Below are positions 34,266 through 43,472 of a DNA stretch of 64,000 nucleotides, piece by piece. The notes beneath the pieces are model-generated. The model did no database searches. It saw nothing but the letters and a program-made list of their open reading frames with translations, and was not told the DNA's origin. This DNA comes from Candidatus Competibacteraceae bacterium (lineage in GTDB: Bacteria > Pseudomonadota > Gammaproteobacteria > Competibacterales > Competibacteraceae), in contig JADJPA010000001.1 of NCBI GenBank assembly GCA_016713505.1, positions 930,001 through 994,000 on the forward strand, in the 5' to 3' direction. A program made the translations under genes and the position numbers. The stretch's first letter is position 1, and each line of letters starts with the position of its first letter.

Positions 34266-35347
34266 GCGAAGCGGATCGCCTGTCGGCGCTGCGCGAACAG
34301 ATCGACGCGCTGGACGGTCAGATTCAGACCTTGATCGCCGAGCGGGCGCGCTGCGCGCAACAGGTGGGCGCGCTCAAGCAGGCCGCTGGGGCCACCGGTA
34401 ATTTCTACCGCCCGGAGCGGGAGGCGCAGGTGCTGCGGCGGGTGATCGAAACCAACCGAGGGCCGCTCAGCAACGAGGAAATGGCTCGTTTGTTCCGCGA
34501 GATCATGTCGGCTTGTCTGGCCCTGGAGGAGCCGTTGCGCATCGCCTTTTTAGGGCCGGAAGGCACCTTTACCCAAGCGGCCGCGCTCAAGCATTTCGGC
34601 AAATCCATTCACAGCATCCCGCTGCGCGCCATCGACGAAGTGTTCCGCGAGGTCGAGGCCGGTTCCGCCGACTATGGGGTGGTGCCGGTGGAAAACTCCA
34701 CCGAAGGCGTGGTCAACCACACCCTGGATATGTTCCTGCAATCGCCGCTGCGGATTTGCGGCGAGGTGCAAATGCGCATCAACCATCACCTCATCACCCG
34801 CGCCACGGAATTGCGCGCGGTGCGCCGGATCTATTCGCACCGCCAGTCGCTGGCGCAGTGTCGGGAATGGCTCGACATCAACCTGCCGCGCGTCGAGCAG
34901 ATCGAGGTCAGCAGCAACGGCGAAGCCGCGCGGCGGGTGGGGGAGGAAATCGACGCGGCGGCCATCGCCGGCCAGTGCGCGGCGGACATTTACGACATGC
35001 CGACGCTGGTGCGCAACATTGAGGACGAGCCGAACAATACCACTCGTTTCCTGATCGTCGGCACCCAGCCGATCCAGCCCTCTGGCGATGACAAGACCGC
35101 GTTGCTGGTGGCCTCGCTGAACCGGCCCGGCGCGCTGTTCAAGCTGCTGGAGCCGCTGGCCCGCCACAACGTCAGCATGAACCGGATCGAATCCCGGCCC
35201 TCGCGGCGCGGCATGTGGGATTACGTGTTTTTCATCGACCTCGACGGTCACGCGCAAGACGAACCGGTGGCCGGCGCCTTGGCCGAATTGAAAGAACAGG
35301 CCAGCTTGTTCCGGGTGTTGGGTTCGTATCCGAAGGGCGTGTTGTAA
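34262..35347 (+). CDS. pheA: Chorismate mutase / prephenate dehydratase
   Basis: A 361-residue bifunctional enzyme that turns chorismate into prephenate and then phenylpyruvate for phenylalanine. Residues 1-90 are the AroQ-type mutase (LREQIDALDGQIQTLIAERA); 95-270 the dehydratase with FLGPEGTFTQAA, VPVENSTEGVVNHTLD and NNTTRFLIVG (the TRF motif); 280-361 an ACT domain with NRPGALFKLLEPLA and the Phe-binding ESRPSRRG. It overlaps gyrA by 4 bases and starts an aromatic/histidine-linked series pheA-hisC-tyrA-aroA. Feedback inhibition by phenylalanine is expected from the ACT domain. Confidence 0.97.
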   Translation: MSEADRLSALREQIDALDGQIQTLIAERARCAQQVGALKQAAGATGNFYRPEREAQVLRRVIETNRGPLSNEEMARLFREIMSACLALEEPLRIAFLGPEGTFTQAAALKHFGKSIHSIPLRAIDEVFREVEAGSADYGVVPVENSTEGVVNHTLDMFLQSPLRICGEVQMRINHHLITRATELRAVRRIYSHRQSLAQCREWLDINLPRVEQIEVSSNGEAARRVGEEIDAAAIAGQCAADIYDMPTLVRNIEDEPNNTTRFLIVGTQPIQPSGDDKTALLVASLNRPGALFKLLEPLARHNVSMNRIESRPSRRGMWDYVFFIDLDGHAQDEPVAGALAELKEQASLFRVLGSYPKGVL

Positions 35348-35387
35348 CGGTCCATCTGATCCTCCATCAAATTTTGAGATTCCGCGT

Positions 35388-36515
35388 ATGAGCTGTGATT
35401 ATTTTGCGTTGGCCGCGCCCGGCGTGCGCACCTTGCAACCTTATCAGCCCGGCAAGCCGGAAAGCGAACTGCGCCGGGAATACGGGTTGAGCGACATCGT
35501 GAAGCTGGCCTCCAACGAGAATCCGCTCGGTCCCAGCCCCAAAGGACTCGCCGCCGCGCGGGAAGCCTTAGTCCATCTCGCCCGTTATCCCGACGGCAAC
35601 GGCTTCGAACTGAAAACGGCGCTGTCAAATCGACTCAAGGTGCCGATGGAAGCGCTGACCTTGGGCAATGGCTCCAACGATGTGCTGGAACTGGTGGCGC
35701 GGGCTTTTCTGACCCCGGAACACGAAGCGATTTTTTCCGAACATGCGTTCGCGGTCTATCCCATCGTCACCCAAGCGATCGGCGCCACGGCGCGCGTCGC
35801 CACGGCGAATGCACCCGATCATGCCATGCCTTACGGTCATGATCTCGCCGCGATGCGGGCGCTGGTCAATGATCGAACCCGCGTCATTTTCGTCGCCAAT
35901 CCCAACAATCCCACCGGCACGTGGCTGAAAACGGCGGAGCTGGAAGGGTTTCTGAAATCCGTTTCCGAGCGGGTCATCGTAGTGGTGGATGAGGCGTATC
36001 TTGAATACGTCGAACCGGAATTGGATTGCCCCAATGCCTTGCATTGGCTCGACCGCTTTCCCAATGTGGTCGTAACCCGGACCTTTTCCAAAGCCTACGG
36101 CTTGGCCGGCTTGCGGGTCGGTTACGGCGTCTCCGATCCTCAGGTGGCCGATTTGTTGAACCGGGCGCGCGAGCCGTTCAACGTCAACAGCTTGGCGTTG
36201 GCGGCGGCGACGGCGGCGCTGGATGATGCCGAGCATCTGGAGCGCGGCAAGGCTGCCAACCGTGCTGGCATGAGGCAGATGCAGGAGGCGTGCCGGAACT
36301 TCGGTTTAACGTGGTTGCCCTCGGCCGGCAATTTCCTGTGTGTCGCTCTCGGCCAGCGATCCGGACGCGAGGTTTTCCTCGGGCTGCTGAAGCGGGGCGT
36401 CATCGCTCGGCCGGTGGATAATTACGGGTTACCCCACCATTTGCGGATCAGCATCGGCACCGAGGCCGAAAATGCCCGGCTGATCGAGGCCTTGGCCGAC
36501 GTGCTGAAAAGCTGA
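35388..36515 (+). CDS. hisC: Histidinol-phosphate aminotransferase (HisC2-like)
   Basis: A 375-residue PLP enzyme of fold type I. The PLP lysine lies in RTFSKAYGLAGLRVGYG; LASNENPLGPSPK and NPNNPTGTWL are the substrate- and cofactor-binding motifs. It is placed between pheA and tyrA, as in pseudomonads (hisC2), so besides histidinol phosphate it may also transaminate prephenate or phenylpyruvate for Phe and Tyr. The gene is 40 bases after pheA and one base before tyrA. Specificity cannot be decided from motifs alone. Confidence 0.92.
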   Translation: MSCDYFALAAPGVRTLQPYQPGKPESELRREYGLSDIVKLASNENPLGPSPKGLAAAREALVHLARYPDGNGFELKTALSNRLKVPMEALTLGNGSNDVLELVARAFLTPEHEAIFSEHAFAVYPIVTQAIGATARVATANAPDHAMPYGHDLAAMRALVNDRTRVIFVANPNNPTGTWLKTAELEGFLKSVSERVIVVVDEAYLEYVEPELDCPNALHWLDRFPNVVVTRTFSKAYGLAGLRVGYGVSDPQVADLLNRAREPFNVNSLALAAATAALDDAEHLERGKAANRAGMRQMQEACRNFGLTWLPSAGNFLCVALGQRSGREVFLGLLKRGVIARPVDNYGLPHHLRISIGTEAENARLIEALADVLKS

Positions 36516-36516
36516 T

Positions 36517-37392
36517 ATGGCCGCACAACCCTTGATCCAACGGCTTTGCGTCATCGGCGTCGGCTTGATCGGCGGTTCGCTGGCCCGCGCCTTGCGCGAG
36601 CGGGGGGAAGTCGGCGAGGTGATTGGTTCCGGCCGCAACGAGGAGAATTTGCAGGCTGCCGTCCGCTTGGGAGTGATCGATCGCTACGATACCGACCCCG
36701 CCCGCGCGGTGGTCGGCGCGGATGTGGTGGTGGTCGCCGTGCCGTTGGGGGCCATCGAGCCGGTGTTGCGCGCCATCGTCCCGCAGCTGGCGTCGAGTGC
36801 CGTGGTGACCGATGTCGGCAGCGCCAAGGGCAGCGTGGTGGCCGATGTCGAGCGAATTTATGGCCACATTCCGCCCAATTTCGTACCGGGCCATCCCATT
36901 GCCGGTACCGAAAAAAGCGGGGTGGACGCTTCATTTTCGACCTTGTTCCAAAAGCGCCGGGTGATTCTCACGCCGTTGGCGGAAACCGCCGCCAGCGCCC
37001 ACCATTTGATTCAACGGATGTGGGAGCTGAGCGGAGCCGAGGTGATCGACATGGGCGTGCGCCATCACGACGCTGTGTTGGCCGCGACCAGTCATCTGCC
37101 GCACATGCTGGCCTATACCTTGGTGGATACGTTGGCGCGGTTGGACGACCGGGCGGAGATTTTTCGCTACGCGGCGGGCGGTTTCCGCGATTTCAGCCGT
37201 ATCGCCTCCAGCGATCCCTGCATGTGGCACGATATCTGTGTCGCCAACCGCGAGCAGGTGTTGGAGATGATCGCCTTGTTCGGCGCCGATCTGGAGCGAT
37301 TGGCGACCGCGATCCGCAACGATGACCGCGCTGCGATCCTTAACACCTTCCAGCGGGCCAAGCGTGCCCGCGACAATCTCTATCTCGACTGA
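36517..37392 (+). CDS. tyrA: Prephenate / arogenate dehydrogenase
   Basis: A 291-residue NAD(P)-dependent dehydrogenase making 4-hydroxyphenylpyruvate or tyrosine. The nucleotide fold has CVIGVGLIGGSLARALRERG; the conserved GHPIAGTEKSG carries the catalytic-region histidine, and SHLPHMLAYTLVDTL holds a second conserved stretch. It has no chorismate mutase or ACT domain. It lies one base after hisC and six before aroA; in Pseudomonas tyrA and aroA are fused, here they remain separate genes in the same order. Cofactor preference is not predicted. Confidence 0.96.
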   Translation: MAAQPLIQRLCVIGVGLIGGSLARALRERGEVGEVIGSGRNEENLQAAVRLGVIDRYDTDPARAVVGADVVVVAVPLGAIEPVLRAIVPQLASSAVVTDVGSAKGSVVADVERIYGHIPPNFVPGHPIAGTEKSGVDASFSTLFQKRRVILTPLAETAASAHHLIQRMWELSGAEVIDMGVRHHDAVLAATSHLPHMLAYTLVDTLARLDDRAEIFRYAAGGFRDFSRIASSDPCMWHDICVANREQVLEMIALFGADLERLATAIRNDDRAAILNTFQRAKRARDNLYLD

Positions 37393-37398
37393 TTCCTT

Positions 37399-38712
37399 AT
37401 GCCGCATTTGAATTTTACCGTCGAGCCGGGCGGCGCCTTGCGCGGTCGCCTGCGCGTTCCCGGCGACAAGTCGATTTCCCATCGCGCCATTATGTTCGGT
37501 GCGTTGGCCGAAGGTAAAACCGCGATCAACGGCTTTCTGGAAGGCGAGGATTGCTTGGCGACGTTGCGGGCATTCCGCGCCATGGGCGTGCGGATCGAGG
37601 GTCCGGATCAGGGGCAAGTCGTCGTTCGCGGTGTCGGCCTGCACGGCTTGCGCGCGCCGGCCGAGCCGCTGGATATGGGCAATTCCGGCACGTCGATGCG
37701 CTTGATGAGCGGCCTCTTGGCCGGACAGGCGTTCGACACCGTACTGACCGGCGACGCCTCGCTGACTCGCCGACCGATGCGGCGGGTGACGGACCCGCTG
37801 GCGCGCATGGGCGCGTGGATCGAAAGCAGCGAGCAGGGGACGGCTCCGCTCAGGATTCACGGTGGCCGGCGGCTGACTGGAATCGACTATCCGCTGCCGG
37901 TCGCCAGCGCCCAGGTCAAATCTTGTCTGCTGTTGGCCGGGCTTTATGCCGGAGGCGAGACACGCATTACCGAACCGGCGCCGACCCGCGATCACACCGA
38001 ACGGATGCTAGAAGGTTTTGGCTATCCATTGCGGCGCGAGAACGAACGGACCATCGCGGTCGCCCGCGGCGGTCGGCTGACCGGAACCGAACTCGATATA
38101 CCGGCTGATATATCATCATCTGCATTTTTTTTGGTCGGGGCCAGCATCGCGCCGGGTTCGGATTTGGTGCTGGAGCATGTCGGCGTCAATCCGACCCGCA
38201 GCGGCGTGATCGATATTTTGCGCTTGATGGGTGCGGACATCGAAATCCTGAATTCACGACTCGCCGGCGGCGAGCCGGTGGCCGATTTGCGGGTGCGTCA
38301 TGCGCCGTTGCACGGCATCCGTATTCCCGAAACCCTGGTGCCGTTAGCCATTGATGAATTTCCCGCGCTGTTCGTCGCCGCCGCCTGCGCTACAGGAGAA
38401 ACGATCCTGACCGGTGCGGAGGAATTGCGGGTCAAGGAAAGTGATCGGATTCAGGTGATGGCCGATGGCCTGAGCGCATTGGGGATCGTGGCCGAACCGG
38501 CGTCGGATGGCATCACCATCCACGGCGGCGCGCTGGCCGGCGGAACCATCGACAGCCACGGCGATCATCGCGTCGCCATGAGCTTCGCGGTGGCTGCTTT
38601 ACGAGCGGACAGCGCGCTGCGGATTCAGGATTGCGCCAACGTCGACACCTCCTTTCCGGGGTTTGTGATGCTGGCGCGAAAGGTGGGGTTGGCGGTTCAG
38701 GAGTCGCGCTGA
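37399..38712 (+). CDS. aroA: 3-phosphoshikimate 1-carboxyvinyltransferase (EPSP synthase)
   Basis: A 437-residue enzyme of the shikimate pathway transferring enolpyruvyl from PEP to shikimate 3-phosphate. Motifs: PGDKSISHRAIMFGALA near the start, LDMGNSGTSMRLMSGLLAG (PEP/glyphosate region), VASAQVKSCLLLAGLYA, and LRVKESDRIQVMADGL with DSHGDHRVAMSFAV at the C-terminal side. It lies 6 bases after tyrA and two before cmk, within one operon. Length is normal for the family. Confidence 0.97.
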   Translation: MPHLNFTVEPGGALRGRLRVPGDKSISHRAIMFGALAEGKTAINGFLEGEDCLATLRAFRAMGVRIEGPDQGQVVVRGVGLHGLRAPAEPLDMGNSGTSMRLMSGLLAGQAFDTVLTGDASLTRRPMRRVTDPLARMGAWIESSEQGTAPLRIHGGRRLTGIDYPLPVASAQVKSCLLLAGLYAGGETRITEPAPTRDHTERMLEGFGYPLRRENERTIAVARGGRLTGTELDIPADISSSAFFLVGASIAPGSDLVLEHVGVNPTRSGVIDILRLMGADIEILNSRLAGGEPVADLRVRHAPLHGIRIPETLVPLAIDEFPALFVAAACATGETILTGAEELRVKESDRIQVMADGLSALGIVAEPASDGITIHGGALAGGTIDSHGDHRVAMSFAVAALRADSALRIQDCANVDTSFPGFVMLARKVGLAVQESR

Positions 38713-38713
38713 C

Positions 38714-39424
38714 ATGACTGACGCAACGGATCAAACGCTGGCGCCGGTAATCACCGTGGACGGTCCGAGCGGTGTCGGTAAGGGAACGGTTTGTCAGTGG
38801 CTTGCCGCCCGCTTGGGTTGGCATTTACTCGACAGCGGCGCGCTGTACCGGTTGACGGCGTTGGCGGCCCAACGCCGCCAGGTGTCGTTGGAGGACGAAA
38901 CTCAACTGGCGGCGGTGGCCGCCGGATTGGCCGTCGAATTTGTACCCGACCTCGACGGTGCTCCGCGTATCGTGCTGGAAGGCGCGCAAGTTGGCGCGGA
39001 ATTGCGAAGCGAGCGGTGCGGGAATGCCGCGTCGCGGGTGGCGGCTTTGCCGTCGGTACGGGCGGCGCTGCTCCGCCGGCAGCGCAATTTTCGCCGGTTT
39101 CCGGGGTTGATCGCCGACGGACGGGATATGGGTACGGTCGTATTCCCGGAGGCCGGATTAAAGCTATTTTTGACCGCCAGCGGCGAAGAACGCGCCAAGC
39201 GCCGCTATAAGCAGTTGAGAGAAAAAGGTTTGGATGCTAACCTTAAAAGTCTAGTCGAAGAAATCGAGGCGCGCGACCGGCGGGATACGCAACGAACGGT
39301 GGCCCCGCTCAAGCCCGCGGTCGATGCTGAAATGCTGGATACCACCTCGTTGAGCGTGGCTGAAGTTTGTGAGTGGGCGTTGAAATGTGCCTTTACGCGT
39401 TTGGCCTTACCCAAGATCTGCTAA
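38714..39424 (+). CDS. cmk: Cytidylate kinase
   Basis: A 236-residue nucleoside monophosphate kinase converting CMP and dCMP to the diphosphates. The P-loop is ITVDGPSGVGKGTVCQWLA, followed by HLLDSGALYRLTALAA; IADGRDMGTVVFPEAGLKLF and the LID RDRRDTQRTVAPLKPA complete the family pattern. A C-terminal extension of a few residues (ALKCAFTRLALPKIC) is longer than usual. It sits in the conserved aroA-cmk-rpsA order, with 196 bases before rpsA that probably hold the rpsA promoter and leader. Confidence 0.97.
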   Translation: MTDATDQTLAPVITVDGPSGVGKGTVCQWLAARLGWHLLDSGALYRLTALAAQRRQVSLEDETQLAAVAAGLAVEFVPDLDGAPRIVLEGAQVGAELRSERCGNAASRVAALPSVRAALLRRQRNFRRFPGLIADGRDMGTVVFPEAGLKLFLTASGEERAKRRYKQLREKGLDANLKSLVEEIEARDRRDTQRTVAPLKPAVDAEMLDTTSLSVAEVCEWALKCAFTRLALPKIC

Positions 39425-39620
39425 GTCCGTACTTTACGGAGGGTAACTCGGTGGCTACGCTTAGTGGGGCGATTCGAGCGCTCGACCGGACGCTTCAGGC
39501 GAAAGCCTTCAAAATTCCCGTGCAACGGGAGAACATCGCTGGTTCGGGTTCGCATTAACGAACCATTTGTCCCAACCAACCCGTGGCGGTCCATCGCCGC
39601 CGTTTCTTGAGTTATAACCC

Positions 39621-41294
39621 ATGATTGAAAGTTTTGCCGAACTGTTTGAACAAAGCCTGGCCGACAAGCAAATGCAACCGGGTTCCATCATCCAGGGACT
39701 CGTGGTGGCCATCCGACCGGACGGCGTGGTGGTCAATGCCGGGCTGAAGTCGGAAGGGTTGATTCCGCTCGAACAGTTTTACAACGAGGAAGGCGTGCTC
39801 GAAGTGAAGGTGGGCGATGAAGTGGAAGTCGCCCTGGACGCGCTGGAGGATGGGTCCGGAGAAACCCGGCTATCTCGCGAAAAAGCCAAGCGTGCCCGGA
39901 TCTGGAGCGCGCTGGAGCAGGCGTTTGAAAAGGAAGAAATCGTCAAGGGGTTGATCAGCGGCAAGGTGAAGGGTGGCTTTACGGTCGATATCGGCGAGAT
40001 CCGCGCCTTTCTGCCCGGCTCGCTGGTGGACGTGCGGCCGGTGCGCGACGCCGGTTATCTGGAAGGCAAGGAGCAGGAATTCAAGGTCATCAAGCTCGAC
40101 CGCCGCCGCAACAACGTGGTGGTGTCCCGCCGGGCCGTGGTCGAGCAGGAATACAGCGCCGAACGCGAAGCCTTGTTGCAGAACCTTCAGGAAGGCCAGA
40201 TCGTCGAGGGTATGGTCAAAAATCTCACCGACTACGGCGCGTTCCTGGATTTGGGCGGCATCGACGGGCTGCTGCACATCACCGACATGGCCTGGCGGCG
40301 GGTCAAGCATCCCTCCGAAGTGGTGGCCGTCGGCGATGCCATCCAGGTTAAGGTGCTCAAATTCGACCGCGACCGCAACCGGGTGTCGCTGGGCCTCAAG
40401 CAACTGGGCGACGATCCCTGGATCGCGCTGGCCCGGCGCTATCCGGTCGGCACCCGCGTGTTCGGCAAGGTCACCAACATCGCCGATTACGGTTGCTTCG
40501 TGGAAATCGAAGAAGGGGTCGAAGGCTTGGTCCACGTCTCCGAAATGGATTGGACCAACAAAAACGTCAACCCCAACAAGGTGGTGGCCTTGGGGGATGA
40601 AGTCGAAGTCATGGTGCTCGACATCGACGAGGACCGCCGTCGGATTTCCCTGGGAATGAAGCAATGCCAGCAGAATCCTTGGGAAGAGTTCGATCAAGGT
40701 CACGCCAAGGGCGATCGCGTCTCCGGCAAGATCAAGTCGATCACCGATTTCGGCATCTTCATCGGCCTGGATGGCGGCATCGACGGTTTGGTGCATCTGT
40801 CGGACATCTCCTGGAACATGCCTGGCGAGGAAGCCGTGCGCCACTACAAGAAAGGCCAGGAAGTCGAGGCGGTGGTGCTGGCGGTGGACCCGGAGCGCGA
40901 ACGCATTTCGCTCGGCATCAAACAGTTGGACAAGGACCCCTTCTCCAATTTCGTCGCCGATCATCCCAAGGGTAGCGTGGTCAGGGGCCGGATCGCGTCG
41001 GTGGACAGCAAGGGCGCCATGGTGGATCTGGGCCACGGCATCGAGGGAACGCTGCGCGCCTCCGAATTGACGCGGGAGCGGATCGAGGACGCCCGTTCGG
41101 TATTGAAGGAAGGCGAAGAGATCGAAGCCAAATTCATCGGCGTCGATCGCAAGAACCGCACCATCACCCTGTCCGTCAAGGCCAAGGATATGGCGGAAGA
41201 AGCCGAAGTGTTGCAAGACTACAGCCGTAAATCGAGCACCGGCGCAACCTTGGGCGACATCTTCAAGGAGCAGATGGGCGCGCAGGAAGAGTGA
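39621..41294 (+). CDS. rpsA: 30S ribosomal protein S1
   Basis: A 557-residue protein with six S1/OB repeats, as in Escherichia coli. Later repeats are clear, for example GMVKNLTDYGAFLDLGGIDG, GKVTNIADYGCFVEIEEGVE and GKIKSITDFGIFIGLDGGID, each followed by a VHLSD/HVSEM-type strand. It binds mRNA leaders for initiation on the 30S subunit. The start is ATG 39621. It is followed by a GC hairpin and then ihfB, the usual order. S1 autogenously controls its translation in relatives; I did not identify a specific leader element here. Confidence 0.98.
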   Translation: MIESFAELFEQSLADKQMQPGSIIQGLVVAIRPDGVVVNAGLKSEGLIPLEQFYNEEGVLEVKVGDEVEVALDALEDGSGETRLSREKAKRARIWSALEQAFEKEEIVKGLISGKVKGGFTVDIGEIRAFLPGSLVDVRPVRDAGYLEGKEQEFKVIKLDRRRNNVVVSRRAVVEQEYSAEREALLQNLQEGQIVEGMVKNLTDYGAFLDLGGIDGLLHITDMAWRRVKHPSEVVAVGDAIQVKVLKFDRDRNRVSLGLKQLGDDPWIALARRYPVGTRVFGKVTNIADYGCFVEIEEGVEGLVHVSEMDWTNKNVNPNKVVALGDEVEVMVLDIDEDRRRISLGMKQCQQNPWEEFDQGHAKGDRVSGKIKSITDFGIFIGLDGGIDGLVHLSDISWNMPGEEAVRHYKKGQEVEAVVLAVDPERERISLGIKQLDKDPFSNFVADHPKGSVVRGRIASVDSKGAMVDLGHGIEGTLRASELTRERIEDARSVLKEGEEIEAKFIGVDRKNRTITLSVKAKDMAEEAEVLQDYSRKSSTGATLGDIFKEQMGAQEE

Positions 41295-41300
41295 ATGACA

Positions 41301-41328
41301 GGCGGCCGGCGCAAGGATGCCGGCCGCC
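41301..41328 (+). terminator. GC-rich hairpin after rpsA
   Basis: A perfect 10-base-pair stem GGCGGCCGGC/GCCGGCCGCC with an 8-base loop begins 7 bases after the rpsA stop. It lacks a T-run, so it is more likely an mRNA-stabilising or partial-termination hairpin than an efficient terminator; ihfB follows on the same strand. Confidence 0.5.
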
Positions 41329-41436
41329 GTTCCCCATCCGCCGCGATCCGCCGTGGCTTGCGGTAGGACTTTACTCGAATTTCAAGCATGAGCGGCGCGC
41401 CGGTTCCGGCCGTCGCCAAGGATCGAGGGAGGTGCC

Positions 41437-41736
41437 ATGACCAAATCAGAATTGATTGAAATTCTCGCGCGCAAACGCAGCGATATTCCTTATCGGGATG
41501 TCGAACAAGCGGTCAAGACCCTGCTGGAACAGATGAGCGAATCGCTGTCGGGCGGCGAGCGGATCGAAATCCGAGGGTTTGGCAGCTTTTCATTGCATTT
41601 TCGGCCGCCGCGGGTCGGACGAAATCCCAAGACGGGGGATGCGGTCTCCCTGACTGGCAAATACGTCCCTCATTTCAAGCCCGGCAAGGAACTTCGCGAG
41701 CGAGTGAACGACCGCTACAGCGGCGCCGGCGATTAG
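41437..41736 (+). CDS. ihfB: Integration host factor subunit beta
   Basis: A 99-residue DNA-bending nucleoid protein that pairs with IhfA. The HU/IHF signature GFGSFSLHFRPPRVGRNPKT is complete, with MTKSELIEILARK at the N-terminus as in IhfB. It follows rpsA, the standard position for ihfB (IhfA is next to pheT), which separates it from HU. GGGAGGTGCC before the ATG is a strong ribosome-binding site. A terminator follows. IHF often assists sigma-54 promoters such as the one near 23300. Confidence 0.97.
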   Translation: MTKSELIEILARKRSDIPYRDVEQAVKTLLEQMSESLSGGERIEIRGFGSFSLHFRPPRVGRNPKTGDAVSLTGKYVPHFKPGKELRERVNDRYSGAGD

Positions 41737-41789
41737 TTGTGAGATCCGAAGTTTTCCGGCAGGCTATCGGCTGTCCGGCGCCGTTTGAG

Positions 41790-41815
41790 AACCCACGGTC
41801 TGAAGTGGGTTTTTT
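41790..41815 (+). terminator. Intrinsic terminator after ihfB
   Basis: AACCCAC/GTGGGTT forms a 7-base-pair stem around an 8-base loop and is followed directly by a run of T (TTTTTT). It lies about 55 bases after the ihfB stop and separates it from lapA. Confidence 0.88.
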
Positions 41816-41910
41816 ATTAACCCGCGCCGCATGGGTGTCACAAGTCGCCAATCGTGAGAATGACGTCGGCCGGGCTCACTGATTTCAGCATGTTGAGGCA
41901 GGGGAAACCG

Positions 41911-42213
41911 ATGTATTGGATCAAACTCATCCTGATCGTTGCGATTCTGTTCGTGGTGCTGTTGCTGGGCGTCGAATTTTCCACGCTCAACGCCGAACCC
42001 GTCACCGTCAAATATTTGTTTGGAGAAGCGCGCGGACCGCTGTCGCTGGTGGCGATTGGCGCCTTTGCGGTCGGCGTGTTGCTGACGGTGTTGATCGGAG
42101 CGTTCATGGTATTACCGCTGCGCTGGCAAGTGGCCCGGCTGCGACAGAGCCTGTTCAGCAAGGAACAGGAGTTCAACGTGTTGGCCAAGAAGGTGGGGCG
42201 GGAGGCTCGTTGA
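41911..42213 (+). CDS. lapA: Lipopolysaccharide assembly protein A (DUF1049)
   Basis: A 100-residue inner-membrane protein with two hydrophobic segments (ILIVAILFVVLLLGVEF and VAIGAFAVGVLLTVLIGAFM) and a cytoplasmic C-terminal coiled-coil-like tail (LRWQVARLRQSLFSKEQEF). It partners LapB, which regulates LpxC turnover through FtsH and therefore LPS synthesis. AGGGGAAACCG-ATG at 41911 is the start used. It is 25 bases upstream of lapB, the conserved pair. Confidence 0.94.
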   Translation: MYWIKLILIVAILFVVLLLGVEFSTLNAEPVTVKYLFGEARGPLSLVAIGAFAVGVLLTVLIGAFMVLPLRWQVARLRQSLFSKEQEFNVLAKKVGREAR

Positions 42214-42238
42214 ACCGATCGCGCGCTGCCGTCAGGCC

Positions 42239-43411
42239 ATGATCGAACTCGTGTGGCTGCTGCTCCCGGTTGCCGCAGCGTCGGGTTGGTGGGTGGCGAG
42301 GCGGGCTTACCTTAGCCGAGAGGGTGCGGCGGCCCGCGATGCCGACTATTTCAAGGGGCTGAACTACCTGATCGACGACAAACCCGATCAAGCCATCGAG
42401 GTGTTTACCCGCATGGCCGATGTGGATCGGGACACCGCCGAAATTCACTTGGCGTTGGGGAATTTATTTCGCCGGCGCGGCGAAGTCGACCGCGCGATTC
42501 ACATTCACGGGAGCCTCATCGCCAGAACCAACCTGACCGTCGACCAGCGCCAGCGCGCCGCGCTGGAACTGGGCGAGGACTATTTGCGAGCGGGCCTGTT
42601 CGACCGGGCGGAATCCTTGTTTCAGGACTTGGTGGACCAGCCCGATTACATGGAAGTCGCGGTCTCCCGGCTGATTTACATTTTTCAGCAGGAAAAGGAC
42701 TGGCGTCAGGCCATCGCGTTCTGCGACCGCCTGGAGCAGATCGGCGGGGAATCGAAACGCAAGGAAACCGCCCATTTTTGCTGCGAGCTGGCCGAAGAAG
42801 CGGCTTTTCGAAAAAACGAACCTGAAGAAGCCACCACGTGGTTGCTCGATGCGCTGGCGCGCGATCCCAGTTGTACGCGCGCGAGCTTGCTGCTCGGGCG
42901 GCTGGCGGTGCGGGCGGGAAACCATCGCTCGGCTATCGAGGCGTTTCAAGCCGTCGAACAGCAGGATCGCGGCTATTTCCCGGAAGTGATCGCCGCATTG
43001 ACGCAATGCTTTGGCGCGCTGGGCCGTCTTGATGAGTGGGTGCGTTATTTGTGGGATGTCCAGGGACGGGATCACAGCGGCAGAATCACCGATGCCTTGG
43101 CGGAAGGGCTGCTCAAGCAGGAAGGTGAGGAGGCCGCGCTCCAGTTTCTCGACCGGGAACTGCGGGAGTATCCGACGCTGTTGGGATTGCGCCGGCTGGT
43201 TGAAATCAAGCTGGGGCGCTGTGAGGGCGCGAATTATGCCGACTTGCGCGCGTTGCACTGCATCAGCACGCAAATGCTCAACGGCGCGGCGCGTTACCGC
43301 TGCGCCAATTGCGGGTTCGTCGTAAAATCCTTGCATTGGTGTTGCCCGAGCTGCCAAAAATGGAGCACGATCAAGCCGATATCCGACTTGGTGATGAAAA
43401 CCGACGGTTGA
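42239..43411 (+). CDS. lapB: Lipopolysaccharide assembly protein B (TPR / rubredoxin-type)
   Basis: A 390-residue protein with an N-terminal membrane anchor (LVWLLLPVAAASGWWVA), about nine TPR-like helix pairs, and a C-terminal zinc/iron rubredoxin-like knuckle: RCANCGFVVKSLHWCCPSC with CxxC pairs. LapB adapts LpxC to FtsH and coordinates LPS assembly. The TPR motif NLFRRRGEVDRAIHIHGSL and AARYRCANCG boundary match the family. Gene pair with lapA upstream. Confidence 0.95.
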   Translation: MIELVWLLLPVAAASGWWVARRAYLSREGAAARDADYFKGLNYLIDDKPDQAIEVFTRMADVDRDTAEIHLALGNLFRRRGEVDRAIHIHGSLIARTNLTVDQRQRAALELGEDYLRAGLFDRAESLFQDLVDQPDYMEVAVSRLIYIFQQEKDWRQAIAFCDRLEQIGGESKRKETAHFCCELAEEAAFRKNEPEEATTWLLDALARDPSCTRASLLLGRLAVRAGNHRSAIEAFQAVEQQDRGYFPEVIAALTQCFGALGRLDEWVRYLWDVQGRDHSGRITDALAEGLLKQEGEEAALQFLDRELREYPTLLGLRRLVEIKLGRCEGANYADLRALHCISTQMLNGAARYRCANCGFVVKSLHWCCPSCQKWSTIKPISDLVMKTDG

Positions 43412-43472
43412 ACGAGACCACCGCATCCCGCTGTGTTTCAAGATGTTGGTTTTTAAGAATAAGGAGGCTGGT

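Noticed and set aside
39475..39484. CGAGCGCTCG palindrome before rpsA
   Set aside because: A 10-base palindrome of GC-rich words is expected by chance in this composition; no pairing with a regulator or terminator role could be supported.
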